Source: Gnetum montanum (taxonomy: Eukaryota; Streptophyta; Gnetopsida; Gnetales; Gnetaceae). From it: 64,000 bases of DNA. The notes below the pieces were generated by a model. It did not search any database and had not been told where the DNA came from. It saw only the letters and a program-made list of their open reading frames with translations. The position numbers were made by a program, and so were the translations under genes. Below, in pieces: positions 42,423 through 54,249 of this stretch; positions within the stretch are counted from its first letter, which is position 1; each line of letters begins with the position of its first letter. The stretch lies in assembly GCA_015680685.1 (NCBI GenBank), contig MNCI01035381.1, positions 63,584-127,583 on the forward strand, in the 5' to 3' direction.

Positions 42423-44319
42423 TGAAAAACCATAAATTTTCAAGGCATTCTTGCTTCACCAGGTCCTTGGAATTTAGGCAGCATCATGGCAGTTTGGTAG
42501 AAAATGGATGCTCTAAGTTTAGACTATCCAGTTTGGAAAATTTTCTACTTTCGGTGTTGACAGGCCCAACGGACTCATTAGCCTGCCCACCTGGGTAGTT
42601 CATCCAGCTGACAATCTACTTGGGAGTAATGCATGTGGTTGTCGGTGGTGCTCAGGCTGCACAAAATAGTTCGGCAAGTTTTCTAGTCAAGAAGTTTGCT
42701 ATGCTACGCTACGCTATGTAGCATAGTAGGCCTCAGAAGACAGTTGCAAGAAGAAGTGCTATGCTATGCTACGCTACGCAGCGTAGCACAGCGTAGCAAA
42801 AGCAAAGCAGAAAGGCCTAGCTTACTTAGTCATGTCAATTGCATTGAGTAAGCACTTCCAGTCTTCAAAACTAGTTGCTTTCAAATCCTTTGGCAAAGAT
42901 TCTCTTACTAGAAAAATAGTATATCAAGCAAAAAGCAAGCTATGTTGGCTGATATGCTACATAGCGTAGCACAGCATAACAATGATACAAGAATGACAAA
43001 AGGTGTCTCAGGATGCAGGATCAGCAAGTTCGCAAGCTTCACATCGCAAAGAGCAAAGGCTATAGATTGTCAGCATGATTTGCAAACAAGCGTTCGCAAT
43101 ACAAATTGCAACTAAGGCTAGCTACTACGCTATACTACGCTACGTAGCGTAGCATAGCGTAGCGTAGCATAGTGTAGCAAACATGCAGAGCCAGCCAAAA
43201 CACTTCAAAGGCTTCCAGCACTTGCAATTAGCTCAACACAGATTTCTTCCACGAACTGGTGGCTATGCTACATAGCGTAGCAAATAGCTACACTACGTTA
43301 AACATGCTACGCTACACAGCATAGCACAGTGTAGCAAGCAGCTACGCTACAATAACATGGCTACGCTCCACAGCGTAGCACAGCGTAGCAAGTAGTTGGA
43401 TGCAGCATAGCGTAGCAAACAGCTATGCTACGCTAACATGGCTACACTCCACAGCGTAGCAGGTAGCTACGCTACATTGGTGTGCTTCACTGCTTATCTG
43501 CATTGATGGTGCACCTAATTCCATTGTCTCCAATTCTGATAGCGTAATTGTAGCACAGCAGGCTCATCAATCAACTTTGCATGTCCATGCAACACAGACA
43601 AGTCAACATCTGGCAGGTCCAGGACACATGGCATCCAAACTGCATCTTTCGCGTGTTCCTAGCCCTATAAATACCTCGACGAGCAACACTCAAAGGGTTG
43701 GAAATTTTGGCATTGATTAGCAAAGAAATTGGCTTGGTTGGCAATTTTGAGCAGCTTTGCGCATAGTTGGCAATTCCTAGCATTGTTGGCATTTGTTGTT
43801 GGCAATTCAAAAACCTGTTAGCAAAATAGTTTACATTCTCATTTTGCATCCTGTTAGCTCTTTCCCATTGCCTCTGTAGCATTTCGCATTGTTAGCTCGT
43901 GAACGTTCAAGCATACAGTTGGCTTGCTTTGAACGTATTTGGTTACTTTCGGGATCTCTATGCTTCCCAGCATCGTGCAATCGATTATATCCACTCTGAT
44001 AAAGTAAGGTTGTAGCCTTGAAAGCGGTGCATTTCTTAACCCTAGTTTACTTTCTTCTCCTATTTATCATTGCATTTTACATTGTTTTCATTCCTCGCAT
44101 ATAATAGTCAATATTTTATGCTATAACCTTTATTTTTGAGTTACACATTTGCAAAAGGTTTAGTGACACTGATTAAGTCCTTGTTTGATCGACCAAACCA
44201 TTCAAGGCACCCCCATTTCCATTTAATCTAGCATGGCCCTCACGTGGATACGGGGTTAAGACTGTCATGACCAACGACCTCTCGATGTCTTCCAACCGCC
44301 AACATTTTCGGTCGCTACA
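42423..44319 (+). repeat. 3' LTR of element B
   Basis: TGAAAAACCATAAATTTTC to GGTCGCTACA, 1897 bp. Contains about 100 bp (about 42497-42598) not present in the 5' LTR, the palindrome array (42697-43475) and a TATA box at 43665-43673. Confidence 0.9.
43665..43673 (+). promoter_or_regulatory. TATA box in 3' LTR of B
   Basis: CCCTATAAATACC, the counterpart of 26613-26621. Confidence 0.6.
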
Positions 44320-44324
44320 CTCCC
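44320..44324. repeat. Target-site duplication of B, right copy (CTCCC)
   Basis: Exact partner of 25476-25480. Confidence 0.9.
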
Positions 44325-46162
44325 ACTATTTAATAGTTGGTCTAAAAGTTCTAACAATTTTAAAGGTAGCCTAGTATATTTATTATGGCCTTTTTGCTCA
44401 AATTTGGAGCTCAAAGTAGTAAATGCAAAAGCCCCAAATGTTGAAGGTTGATTGTTATTGTTAGTAGGGGCCTTGGGTTGGTTAGTTTTCAACCCCTAGG
44501 TACTTATTTTGTTTTCCTTGGCTGTAGATGCCACCACTATGTTGTTTTTCCTCCCCCTCTCTTTGTTCTTTCATGCATGTTGATTTTTATAAGCCATGTA
44601 TGTAGGGTCATGACTAGCCTTAGAAACATCATCTATGTTTTTGGTTTGGAAGAATGCCTAACTTAGTGACTATCAATCAAGGTAGTATAATTTTGACTTG
44701 ATGAAGTCATTAACCACCCACTTGAAAATAGCTAGAAGGTGCATTTTTGCTATTTGTTCTAGGATCTCGTTAAGTACAGGATTCCATCATTGGATGAACT
44801 TTTGCACTAGCTCAATGGATCCTTGTTGAACCTTCATTAATTGGTGGTGTTAGGCTTCAAGTTGTACTTAAAGCTATTAAAAAATTCCAAAATCAAGTCT
44901 TCTACCAAGGATATAGATCCTCTCAGTAGGGCATGGTACTAGTCAAGGGTCTTTCCCATAAGAGACATAGGAAAAAGTCTCGTTATGATGTGTGGCCAAG
45001 CTTGTAGTAACAAGCACTCGAAGTGGAAGATTATGAGGTGGAAGTTGGGGTCACCTTTGCCATTGTACTTGGTGAACTATGGCACAAGGACACCAGGGGG
45101 AAGAATTAGTGATGGGACCATAGGATTGATGGGATCATCCTGATAGAAATCTATGATTTTTACAATCTAAGAAGCGAAAGCCTTAAGCCTCTATAACTCT
45201 TTCATCAAGTCCTAAATCATTTAGAAGGCTTGATCTAGGTCTTGTGGTGGCCCCATAGATTGTGGGGTTTGCATGAAAGGTTGAGGCATAAGTTGGAAAG
45301 CTTGTGGCCTCCTAATAGGTTGCAATACTGAGGGGAGAGGTAAGGTCATTAAGGTTATGAGTGGGTTGAACAATGAAAAGAAAGTTTTTGCTGGTATCTG
45401 GGGCACAAATGAGACAAAAGGGGTATGTGAACCCTAGGTTACTTAGGGTTCCATAGTGTGCCCCACCTAGGTGGAGAAGGGGTGTGTGTTGGTCACTAGC
45501 ACCAATGATGGCTATACAGATCATGTTTGGGTGGTGAAGGACATGGAAGAAAGGAAGGTTGTTGCTTGCAAAATCATTTGTGTTTGGTGTGCTGCAATGA
45601 TGGGTGTTGGTCCAAACATGGTGGGGTAAGGTGGGGATGAAAGTTGAGGGGCATACCATATGAAAGGGGCAAGGGGGATTGAGGTGGGCATTGTGGCCTT
45701 AAAGGTCGATTATTGAAAGTGCCCTCCTATGATGTTCTTATGTTCAAACTTAGCCCCAAACTCATCCTCTTCTTCCTACTACTCATCCAAGCTAGCTTTT
45801 TCATCCTCCTCATCCATTTTAATTAATTGACATAGGATCCATGCATAGGTTTTAGTTAGGGGTATCTTGTCATATGGGGAAGGAATAATATATTCCTTCC
45901 CATCACAATGTATAAGCTCGTACTCCCTTTTGGCTTCTACTTCCTTTTTTGGAATCAACATGCTAGCCTAAATCTTGGCATAAATGAAGTTATAATGGTC
46001 TTCATTTATGACTGAGAATTTAGGACTTTCCCCCCTAAGCCTTAAATATTATCTACATTTGACGACAGCAAGGTCTTTGGGGTCATACACACTTATAGCC
46101 TATTGTCTAGACCTAGTATCAGTAAAGTTGAATGGTAAGATGATTGATTGTTGGAAAGACAT
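44325..46162 (-). pseudogene. gag N-terminal and central part of element C
   Basis: Start ATG 46160-46162 by alignment with A. Then EDHYNFIYAKI, KREYELIHCDGKEYIIPSP (45930-45875), an acidic segment (KMDEEDEKASLDE), a Pro/Thr/His-rich linker (45660-45250) and the capsid fold: IIDFYQDDPINP, FTKYNGKGDPNFHL (45075-45030), SLMGKTLD near 44960, then a Lys/Asn-rich nucleocapsid side with NQPKAPTNNNNQPS and KFEQKGHNKYTRLPLKLLEL up to the B insertion. Several stops and frame changes. The frame goes on at 25480 on the other side of B. Confidence 0.8.
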
Positions 46163-46216
46163 GTTGCTAATGTTGAAGGTTTGGCAAAACAAAAATGTTT
46201 AATTAATAAAAAGCAT

Positions 46217-46241
46217 AAAAATTCCAACAAAAGGAATTTTT
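46217..46241. other. Leader hairpin of element C
   Basis: AAAAATTCC, a 7-base loop and GGAATTTTT: a perfect 9-bp stem in the same leader position as the GATTCC/GGAATC hairpins of A, B and D. Confidence 0.45.
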
Positions 46242-46738
46242 AAAACTCCAAAAGGGGTATGGCTATCAAAGGTTGTAGTCTATAAAGTGTAGGTGGTTGT
46301 CAAAGGGGGTATACCCTCTTTACTTGAGAAAAAACAAAAATCTAGTATCAAACTCCCACCATGCTAAGCTTGCTAGCAACACCAATGCCAGAGATGAGAA
46401 GGGAAGAAGGGAGGTAAGATAAAAAATATTACACCTCTCTTCACAGCATTGGGAGGTTTACTTTTTGGTAGGTAGTATAGTTTTTGTCTAAAAACAAGGT
46501 GGGAAATTTAATTTTTTAAATGTTTTGGGTTTGGCAAGGTACCAACACTAGCCTTGCTAGAAAGGTCTTAGCCTAAACATCCACATTAGCTTTGGAATGA
46601 CCAATATCCATTGTGAAAATTTTCAAAAATCTAGTTTGATAGCAGAAAAAGATGGTAAAAAATTTTTGAAGGTTTCAAAGTTGCAAGTAATGTTGTTAAA
46701 ATAGCCAACAAGATTAGACATAGAACTTGGGTAGAGGC

Positions 46739-46758
46739 CCTCCTTTTAGTGTTAGAAA
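46739..46758 (-). other. Primer-binding site of element C
   Basis: Minus strand TTTCTAACACTAAAAGGAGG, a decayed version of TTTCTGGCGCTAGAAGGAGG in A; nearly all differences are transitions. Confidence 0.6.
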
Positions 46759-46760
46759 AC

Positions 46761-47916
46761 TATAGTGACCAGAAAATTTGGTTGCTGGAAAATCGAAAAT
46801 CCTAGCGGAACAACTTTAACCCCAAATCTTAAGGCCCTCCAAAAAAATAGGATCTAAGGTGCCCTAGACAATCTACCAAATCACCCATGCACTTATGAAG
46901 TATAAATGGGGGTAATTTAAAAATGAAAATAAAACAAATTTGATATAAAATAATGCACAGAATATAAGAAATATATACTAACTTGCACAACAACAAAAAA
47001 CTTTAAACTTTATAACAAAAAATAAAGAGAGTTCAAAAATGTCTACAAGGGTGCTTGAGGAAGTAGGGGGGTTCCCTTCATAGGGGTTTGGAATCCACTA
47101 AAGCTGGTACCTTTGGGTGCCACAATCAACTCCACAATCCAGATGCTCCACAACTTGCAAAAGTATGAAACTTTACTATAATCCTTACCAGATCTGTAGC
47201 ATTGGTGGTGCAAGAGGTGAGATGTGTGGAGGTTTAAGCTGCCAAGAAGAGTAACACTAGGAGTCTTAGTGTCCAAGCTACTCAACATTGTTGTAAAACC
47301 ACATATGACCGTAGTGGGTAAAAAGGGTTACAATGGCTATGAGATTCCATGATGCAATTTGCTCTCAAAAGCTTTATGCCTACAATGAATTCTCAAAGCT
47401 CTCAAATGCTAAAAGAGTGAAATGTTACAAAAGTGTGGAACCTTTCTATGGTGTTATAGCTTAGTTTATATAGGTTTTCATGGCCATGATTTTTGCTACA
47501 AATTTTTGCTTAATTGCTGATAGATTGTCGCCATGTACAGGTGTTGTAGGTGTTCAAATCTAGCATGGTTTCTATGTATGGTAAGTTCTATACCCCCATG
47601 ACATCAAAACCATTTTGTTTACTAAAAATAGTAAACTAGAATTTTACCCACACTAGCTTCTTCCACCCATGCTGGCCTTCCAGGAGCAACATTGAAGTGC
47701 AGGATCAACGTTGGAGCTAGAAAAATGTTGAAGTGTTGGGACAATAGAACTACAAGAGCAATGCTAGGGGGTGGTAACCCGCCCTCTCCTCCCATGCTGA
47801 GCATGGATGATGTTACATCCCCCAATGCTAAGTATAAGTGTTTCTAGCATAACAAATGTTATACCAGCCACCACCATCCTCCCCCCCCCCCCCCCCCCCN
47901 TCAACCTTGGGTTTCA
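46761..47916 (-). repeat. 5' LTR of element C
   Basis: Minus strand starts TGAAACCCAAGG and ends GGTCACTATA. TATA box near 47466-47473 (TATATAAA on the minus strand) and palindromic CCCATGCTGAGCATGG-type words at 47640-47830. The outer end is uncertain because of a poly(C) run and an N at 47881-47900. Confidence 0.65.
47881..47900. other. Poly(C) run ending in N
   Basis: About 19 C then one N; a sequencing or assembly weak point inside the LTR of C. Confidence 0.95.
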
Positions 47917-49265
47917 TGGCATGAGGCTTACAATGCAAAAATATTACAACATGCATTTTCTTAGTGGTGTTTCAAATTTGATGATATTTACAGTGTACTT
48001 CATCATTTTTATATTTTCTATTTTTGTTTCTAATCTTTTCAGCATCTTCTATCATCATCTTCTAGTGGTGATAGTAGCAATAGTATCTCCAAATACCATT
48101 ATCTAAGGTTATGATAGTGCTAGGAGTCATGATGGAATTCTTGCCTATTTCCCAACATGGCATGGTCGGGGTAGCATTTGATGGGAATGATGGATTTGAA
48201 TGATGAAGATGGGTGAACATTTTGGACATGTATGGACACATTCAACATGTCAAGAAGCTTAAGAAATGAATAAGATGCATTAAACATGATTTGTGACTAA
48301 GGAATATCATATGGTGGTTAGTATTTCATAATTGATCATCATGTTGTAGTCAATATTAGACCTAATTTTAGGGTGGTGATCATGAGCTATGACTAAGAAA
48401 AACTGTCACATTGATACTAGTCATAACATAATCCAATGGTTAGTCCAGACATGCATGAGGGTTTCTAACCCAACAATTATTCTTATCTTGCATGAGAGTT
48501 AGCCTAAACAAGTGAGATATTTTATCAAAGGATCCTTGATGGCTAATTAGATTGTTATTAGCCTTATACTTATTTCAAAATCTAATGTTGGAAACCTTAG
48601 AGTTAAATCCATGGGTAGGTAAAGCATAGTTAATGATAGATTATCACATTTATGGTAATTTTAATGGTTTAGTTAATAGTTATTCTTTGATTAACAATTT
48701 GGTTAATCAGTAATTATTATTGGTTCCTACAGTGTATCTTGCAACATGGGCCCCAACTTCTAAGTTATTCTAGGTGGTACCAAGATTATTTTATTCACTA
48801 TGAAGGTGTTCTAATCCTTCCTACATGTGTTTCATGTAGATCTTAATTAGAAGACTTAGAGGAAGATTTCTAATAACCTTGCAGATGCTAGATCATAGTA
48901 CACTATAGGATCATTTGTGATTAAGGATGCTTTGTAATGAAGAATTCCAACATTATTGTATCTTTGAACCATGTCATGGATTTGTAAAAATGACTCATGT
49001 GATTATCTTATGTATCTATTGTAATTTTTATCGCAAGGAATTATGCTCATGTTATGACATAACATTGTATGGATTTTGTTAAGTGATGTTTTTGCTATGG
49101 TTTGCTTAAGTATGATAATTGGTTCTTAAGGTTCATACTTTATGATTTAAGGTTATCCAGTGACTTAATTTTGGGTTTTAAGTTTTGCATAAGAAATATA
49201 TAAAATTTAATCATGTCTTTAAGTAATTTTATAAATTTATCTATGGTTTATTTTCAAGTGTAATA
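47917..49265. other. AT-rich region, nothing recognised
   Basis: No reading frame longer than about 70 codons with any motif; no repeat of note. Could be flanking DNA of element C or the decayed 5' part of the copia fragment that follows. Confidence 0.5.
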
Positions 49266-49269
49266 TATA

Positions 49270-51540
49270 GAATAGGAGGTAGAAGATATTTTTATTATTA
49301 TTATTGATGATTACTCAAGGTTCACTTAGATAATCCTACTAACCCACAAGGATGAAGCTTTTTATCACTTTATGAAGCTTTATTGTAGGATTCAAAGAAA
49401 AAAAAAGTACTTGATCAAGAAAATTAGAAGTGATCATGGAGGTGAAGTTTACAATCTCACTTTTGCTGAGTATTCTAAGAGTGAAGGGATTAAACATAAA
49501 TTTTCAGCATCTAGAACATCCCAACAAAATGGATTTGTTGAACACAAGAATCAAGTGCTTCAAGAAATTATAAGAACCCTACTCCATGAGCAAATGTTGC
49601 CTAAATTCTTTTGGGAAGTAGCTATTAATACTTTCTACAACATCTCAAAATGAATTCTCATTAGACTTGAGACCACGAAAATACCATTTAGGCTATACCA
49701 TGGTAAGACATCCAAGGCAAGTTATTTTAAGATATTTGGTTGTAAATTTTACGGCTTGAAAAGCAAAGAAAAATTGATGATAAAGTTAATTTTCTTAGTA
49801 ATTCATCCACAAGCAAGGCTTATAGAATGTATAGCAAACACACACTACTAGTTGAGGAAGTGATTAATATTATTTTTGATGAGACAAATGCAAGTTTGAT
49901 TAGATAAAACCAAGAAGATGATGATGATGAGATGATGTCGTAACTTCATCCTAAGATTGGAAATAGTCTAAAAGAGAAAAGTCATGGAGTTTCCTTATCG
50001 TCCTAGATTCCATTAACTCATTGGATATATGCAAAAAGCCATCCCTTAAGCTAAATCATTAAAGATTACCATGATGGGATGAGAACTAGAAGATGTCTCT
50101 AAGAGTTTTTTGGATTTTCATGTTTGCTTTCCCAAACTAAGCCAAACAACATTGAAGAATCTCTTGCTATTAAGTCACAAATTCAAGTCATGAATGTGTA
50201 ACTCAACCAATTTATTTAAAATGATGTTTGAAAACTTATCTCTAAACATGATGAACACACTATTGTTAGGACAAATTGGATTTTAGAAATAAGCTAAATG
50301 AATATGGCATTGTTACAAGCAATAAGATAAGATTGGTTGTAAAGGATTATAACTAATTAGAAGAAATTAACTCTGATGAAACTTTTATGTTAGTTGCATG
50401 GTTAGAATCAATTAGAATCTTACTTACTTTTGTTTCCCATAACAATATGATGTTATTTCAAATGAATGTTAAAAAAAATGCTTTTCTTAATGGCATTATT
50501 CAAGAAGAAGTGTATGTTGAGCAATCCTTGGATTTTAAAGATCCCATAAAAAGGATCATATGTATAAGCTAAAAAAAGGCTTTGTGTGGGCTTAAAAAAG
50601 CTCCTAGGACTTGGTATGAAAGATTGTCTCAACACTTGATTCAAAATGGCTTTTGTTGAGGTTGAGATTATTTTCATGGATGAATTAATGTTTTTGTTGG
50701 GACTTCAAATTATTCAAAACAAGAATGAGATTTTTATCTATTAGTCAAAATATATCAAAGAAGTTCTTAAGAAATTATGCATAGAGAGTGCTAAGAGGAC
50801 CATCATTCCCATGAGTCTTCAAATCAAACTTTATAAATACAAACAAGATAAGAATTTTGATGAAAATTTATATACAGGAATTATTGGTGGTTTATTATAT
50901 ATTACAACTAGTAAATAAAAATTTCCTTAAGCATTGAAATATGTGTAAGGTACCAATCTAAACGCAAAGAATCTCATTATACTAATATTAAGAAAATTTT
51001 GAGATATGTGAAAGGTAAATACAACATGATTTTTGGTATTCCAAGGACACATGCTTTAATTTTATTAGCTATTCCAATGAAAATTTGGTTGAAGATATTG
51101 ATGATAGAAAGAGCACAACTGTAAATTATTTTTTCCTAAAACAATGTCTTGTGTCATGGATGACCAAAAAGAAAACCTCAACTTCCATCTCAATAGTTGA
51201 AGGTGAGTACATAACATATGGAAATTATTATGCATAAGTAATGTGGATGGCACAAATGATCATAGACTATGACCATGAATAAGATAAGACACTTATATTT
51301 TACAATAATATGAGTGCTATTAATATTGTAAAAAATTCTATGCAACACGCAAAAATAAAGCATATAAATATCAAACCTCATTTTTATCCATGAGCAAGTT
51401 CAAAAAGGAATATTTGGAATTGAATATATAAGGTCTGAAAATCAATTAGTAGATGTAATGACTAAGCCCCTTCCATCTGGTAGATTTGATGAGATTAAGA
51501 GAGAATTGAGGGTTAAGCCTTATCCTAGCTAAAAGATATG
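49270..51540 (+). pseudogene. Copia element I: truncated integrase-RT-RNase H
   Basis: Ty1/copia pol fragment. Integrase core from 49277 (VEDIFIIIIDDYSRFT) to about 49660, with IRSDHGGEVYN, FSASRTSQQNGFVEHKNQVL (the core Glu lies in VEHKN) and LPKFFWEVAINTFYNIS. RT follows at 50370-50640 (SIRILLTFVSHNNMMLFQMN, AFLNGIIQEEVYVEQS, KKALCGLKKAPRTWYERLSQ), but the YVDD box is lost near 50660. RNase H remains near 51190-51540 (IVEGEYITYGNY, KHINIKPHF, FDEIKRELRVK). There are many stops. Gag and protease are absent, and I find no LTR on either side, so this is an old 5'-truncated copy. Confidence 0.85.
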
Positions 51541-51699
51541 TGATAACCCTCAACTCTCCTAGGATTGCATCATTGAGAGTTAAGAGGAATTGTAGTAGAG
51601 TGTGTTTATTTTTTATTATATATAAATGTTTAGTGGAAATGTAAATGTTGTTTTACCTTTATTAAGCCATGATTCATCCCTATCAAACTTCTGTGACAT

Positions 51700-52401
51700 G
51701 GTTGGACTACTCTCTTTTCATGATTTTTCTTGTGTTATAGCCTGATAGAAATATTTTTCCCTTACTTAGAGGCCACCTCATCCACACTATGGTGATGCAT
51801 AGTGGGAACACTCCTTGCCCATAAGACATTCCATCCAAATGGAAGACTATTGTTTGGTAGTCCTATAGGGGGCATCCTCCACCTAGGGGTTAATCCCAAG
51901 AGAAACTAGAAAAGACCATAAAAAGGTACCAAGTCATGATCCCTCTTCCAAACTCATTTGCCCTCTTTTCCTTTCCATCCTCAACATTTTCATCAAGCCC
52001 TAAAACCACCATTACTACAAAATTCCAAGCTCAAATACTCCATTTTTTGCTCTTATTGTTATAAGCATTGGACTTTACGACATTAAGGAAAATTTTAGAA
52101 GTTTGAAAGAGGTGGAGTTAATAGAAGCAACAACCCAAGAACTCTAAGAAAATAATCCAGTGTTGAAGAGTAAGGTTTAAGGAAGTAAATAGAAGAAAGA
52201 TGGATAAGATATGAATAAAGATCTTGTACATTTGAAAAGTGTGTTCTTTCAGACCAATTATTTAATTTCATTAATCTTGATAGTTATTTGGGAAGATTTG
52301 GATGAATTCATTTGCTTTGCATAATTATTTTATCATATCCTAGGCTTGTAAAGTTATTTTATTTCAATCTAAAGGCTAATAGTCCTAATGCCACTAGTTT
52401 T
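51700..52401 (+). other. Upstream part of gene-like unit J (split by H)
   Basis: Contains a palindromic block CATCCACACTATGGTGATGC (51779) of the same style as the C modules, a TATA-like CCATAAAAAGG at 51917, and a leader with the start of a charged frame (52060-52200: LKEVELIEATTQEL). I infer the promoter and first coding part of the ORF that continues at 58341. Weak on its own. Confidence 0.3.
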
Positions 52402-52710
52402 TGAAGAAGCTAAAGGGCCCTAGATCTATGATCTAAGCTAAAAGGAAATAAAGAACTTAGTTAGAACAAGCACTCTTGTGAAACTCTCTTAAGATCTCTT
52501 ACTAATGAATATGTGATGCTACAATTATATAGGTCTTGATCTCCCAAGAAGAGATCTAGAGGAATAAGCATGAATCTACGATATCATGGAAATGGTCCTT
52601 ATCATCTCATTTAAGGATCTTCTTAATAAGGGATGAACTAATCATGGTATTAGATAGGAATTATATGAATAGGATCTCATCTTATTTAATATAGATTTAT
52701 GGATTCCACA
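52402..52710 (-). repeat. 3' LTR of copia H
   Basis: Minus strand starts TGTGGAATCCATAAATC and ends AGCTTCTTCA. It matches 58036-58340 with scattered changes. Confidence 0.85.
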
Positions 52711-52721
52711 TACCCCCCATG
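52711..52721 (-). other. Polypurine tract of copia H
   Basis: Minus strand ATCATGGGGGGTA directly before the 3' LTR. Confidence 0.7.
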
Positions 52722-52739
52722 ATGGTAAGAGGTTCCACG

Positions 52740-54165
52740 CCAAGGAGGTATCCAAAAGATTCAAACTTCTCACAACTCAAGATCTTGGTAAAATATCTAT
52801 CATTTGTGCTTCAATCTCATAATGTTCCATGCTGAGTATGTTGTCTTGGATTAAGCTTCTGAGATGATGATGCTTAATATCTATGTGTTTAAAATGCCCA
52901 TGATAAATAGGATTGTGTGCCATCATAATAGCACTCATGCTATCACAGTATATACAGATAGGAGGTTCAAGTGTATATTTCATTTTAGTGAAAATGGAGT
53001 GGATCCATATGGGCTAAGTAGTAGCATTAGATGCAACTATGTATTCTGCTTCTACTGTTGAGGGAGACTATAGTTTGCTTCTTTGATTCCCAAAAGATAA
53101 TTGATGGACCAAAGAAAAAAGAAAAACCAAAAGTTGATTTACAATCTTCAAGGTCACCTCCCTAATCTGCATCAATGTATCCCCATATCTTGAAATTTCT
53201 ATGTTGATGAAATGTGATCCCATAATCTATAGTAGTTTTCAAGTATCATAAAACCCACTTTGCAACTTTCCAATGTGATTCATGTGGATCTTGCATGAAT
53301 CAAGAGAGGAAATTTAGAGTAAATTGGATATCTAGACAGGTATTAGAAAGATACATGAGACTACCAACAAGGGAATGGTACAATGAAGGATTGAAGGATG
53401 GGGATGTGTCATCCTTGGTAAGTTTTGTATTAAGCTAGAGTGATGTATCTAAGGTATTATAATTAATCATGCCAAATTTCTCAATTTAGAATTGGGCAAA
53501 TTTCATTTGGCATATGAAAATTGATTTTGGTCTTTGGATAACTCAAAAACCCAAAAAATATGACATTTTCCCCAAATCAAACATTTCAAATTCATTTTTC
53601 ATAGTATTAAGAAAATTATTTCCTAAGGTAGTTGTAGATGAAAAACAGATTAAACCATCTACATATAAACAAACAAAAATGTAATCATCATAAGTTACCT
53701 TTTTATATATAGTTGTTTGGGAAGCCTTTTTAGATGAAAAATGCATGAATACGTGTGTACCATGCACGTGGAGCCTTTTTAAGCCCATATAATGCTTTAT
53801 GGAGCTTATAGACATGATTTTTCTTTTCTTCATCAATGAAACCCAATCATTGCTTCACATAAACTTTTTCATCAAGAAATACATTGAGAAATGCAGATGT
53901 CATATCCAATTGATAAATCGCATGGCCAACTTGTGCAGCAATAGCAAGAAAGATTCTCACGGATTTCAACCATGAAATAGGAGCAAAGCTATTATTAAAA
54001 TCTCTACCTTGCTATTGGAGATATCCTTTGGCAACAAGGCAAACTTTGAATTTTTCACCATGTTGATTTCTTTAAATTTTAAAGAGTCATTTTAATTCAA
54101 TAATTGACTCACCAAATGGATGAGGAATAAGGCTTTAAGTGTTATTTTTTTGAATTTGTTGCAGC
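52740..54165 (-). pseudogene. RT and RNase H of copia H
   Basis: Reading leftwards: RT starts near 54060 (LVAKGYL), then SVRIFLAIAAQVGHAIYQLD and [17 protein letters not shown]. The catalytic box is YDDYIFVCLYVDGLICF at 53690-53640: YVDD has become YVDG, losing one catalytic Asp. Then FEMFDLGKMSYFLGF, and RNase H with IYCDSMSAIMMAHNPIYHGH and KHIDIKHHHLRSLI (52983-52777). Stops and frame changes lie between the pieces. Clear Ty1/copia type. Confidence 0.88.
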
Positions 54166-54249
54166 TTTTTCTCCATGGTAGCAGTCCAATGTTCATCCTA
54201 CACTACTACGATGATAGAAGATGATTTCATAAGACCATCATCACTCCAC

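Larger units (their letters stand above)
25481..44319 (+). mobile_element. Element B, near-complete Tat-lineage Ty3/gypsy retrotransposon (18.8 kb)
   Basis: Bounded by LTRs of 1790 and 1897 bp and by an exact 5-bp duplication. Order: LTR, primer site, leader, gag, protease, GGCC repeats, antisense gene (minus strand, 36117-31530), repeat spacer, RT, RNase H, second RNase H, integrase, tandem repeats, purine tract, LTR. The second RNase H after the usual one is a known hallmark of the Tat lineage. Every coding part has stops or frameshifts, so this copy cannot act alone. It inserted in the gag of element C, in opposite orientation. Confidence 0.9.
9547..47916 (-). mobile_element. Element C, Tat-like Ty3/gypsy, host of the nest (contains F and B; cut by A)
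   Basis: Minus-strand element whose own pieces are 47916-46761 (5' LTR), 46162-44325 and 25480-24900 (gag, split by B), 24380-23891 (protease), 17035-16925 (GGCC repeats, across F), and 16558-9547 (antisense gene on the plus strand and its upstream region). The two gag pieces join exactly at the target duplication of B. The RT, integrase and 3' LTR are not in the window and are expected left of A. The 9547-17259 stretch is assigned to C because the GGCC block and antisense gene occupy the same relative place as in B. Confidence 0.7.

Noticed and set aside
47917-49265. Possible 5' part (gag-protease) of copia fragment I
   Set aside because: No zinc knuckle, protease DSG or gag-pre-integrase motif found in any frame.
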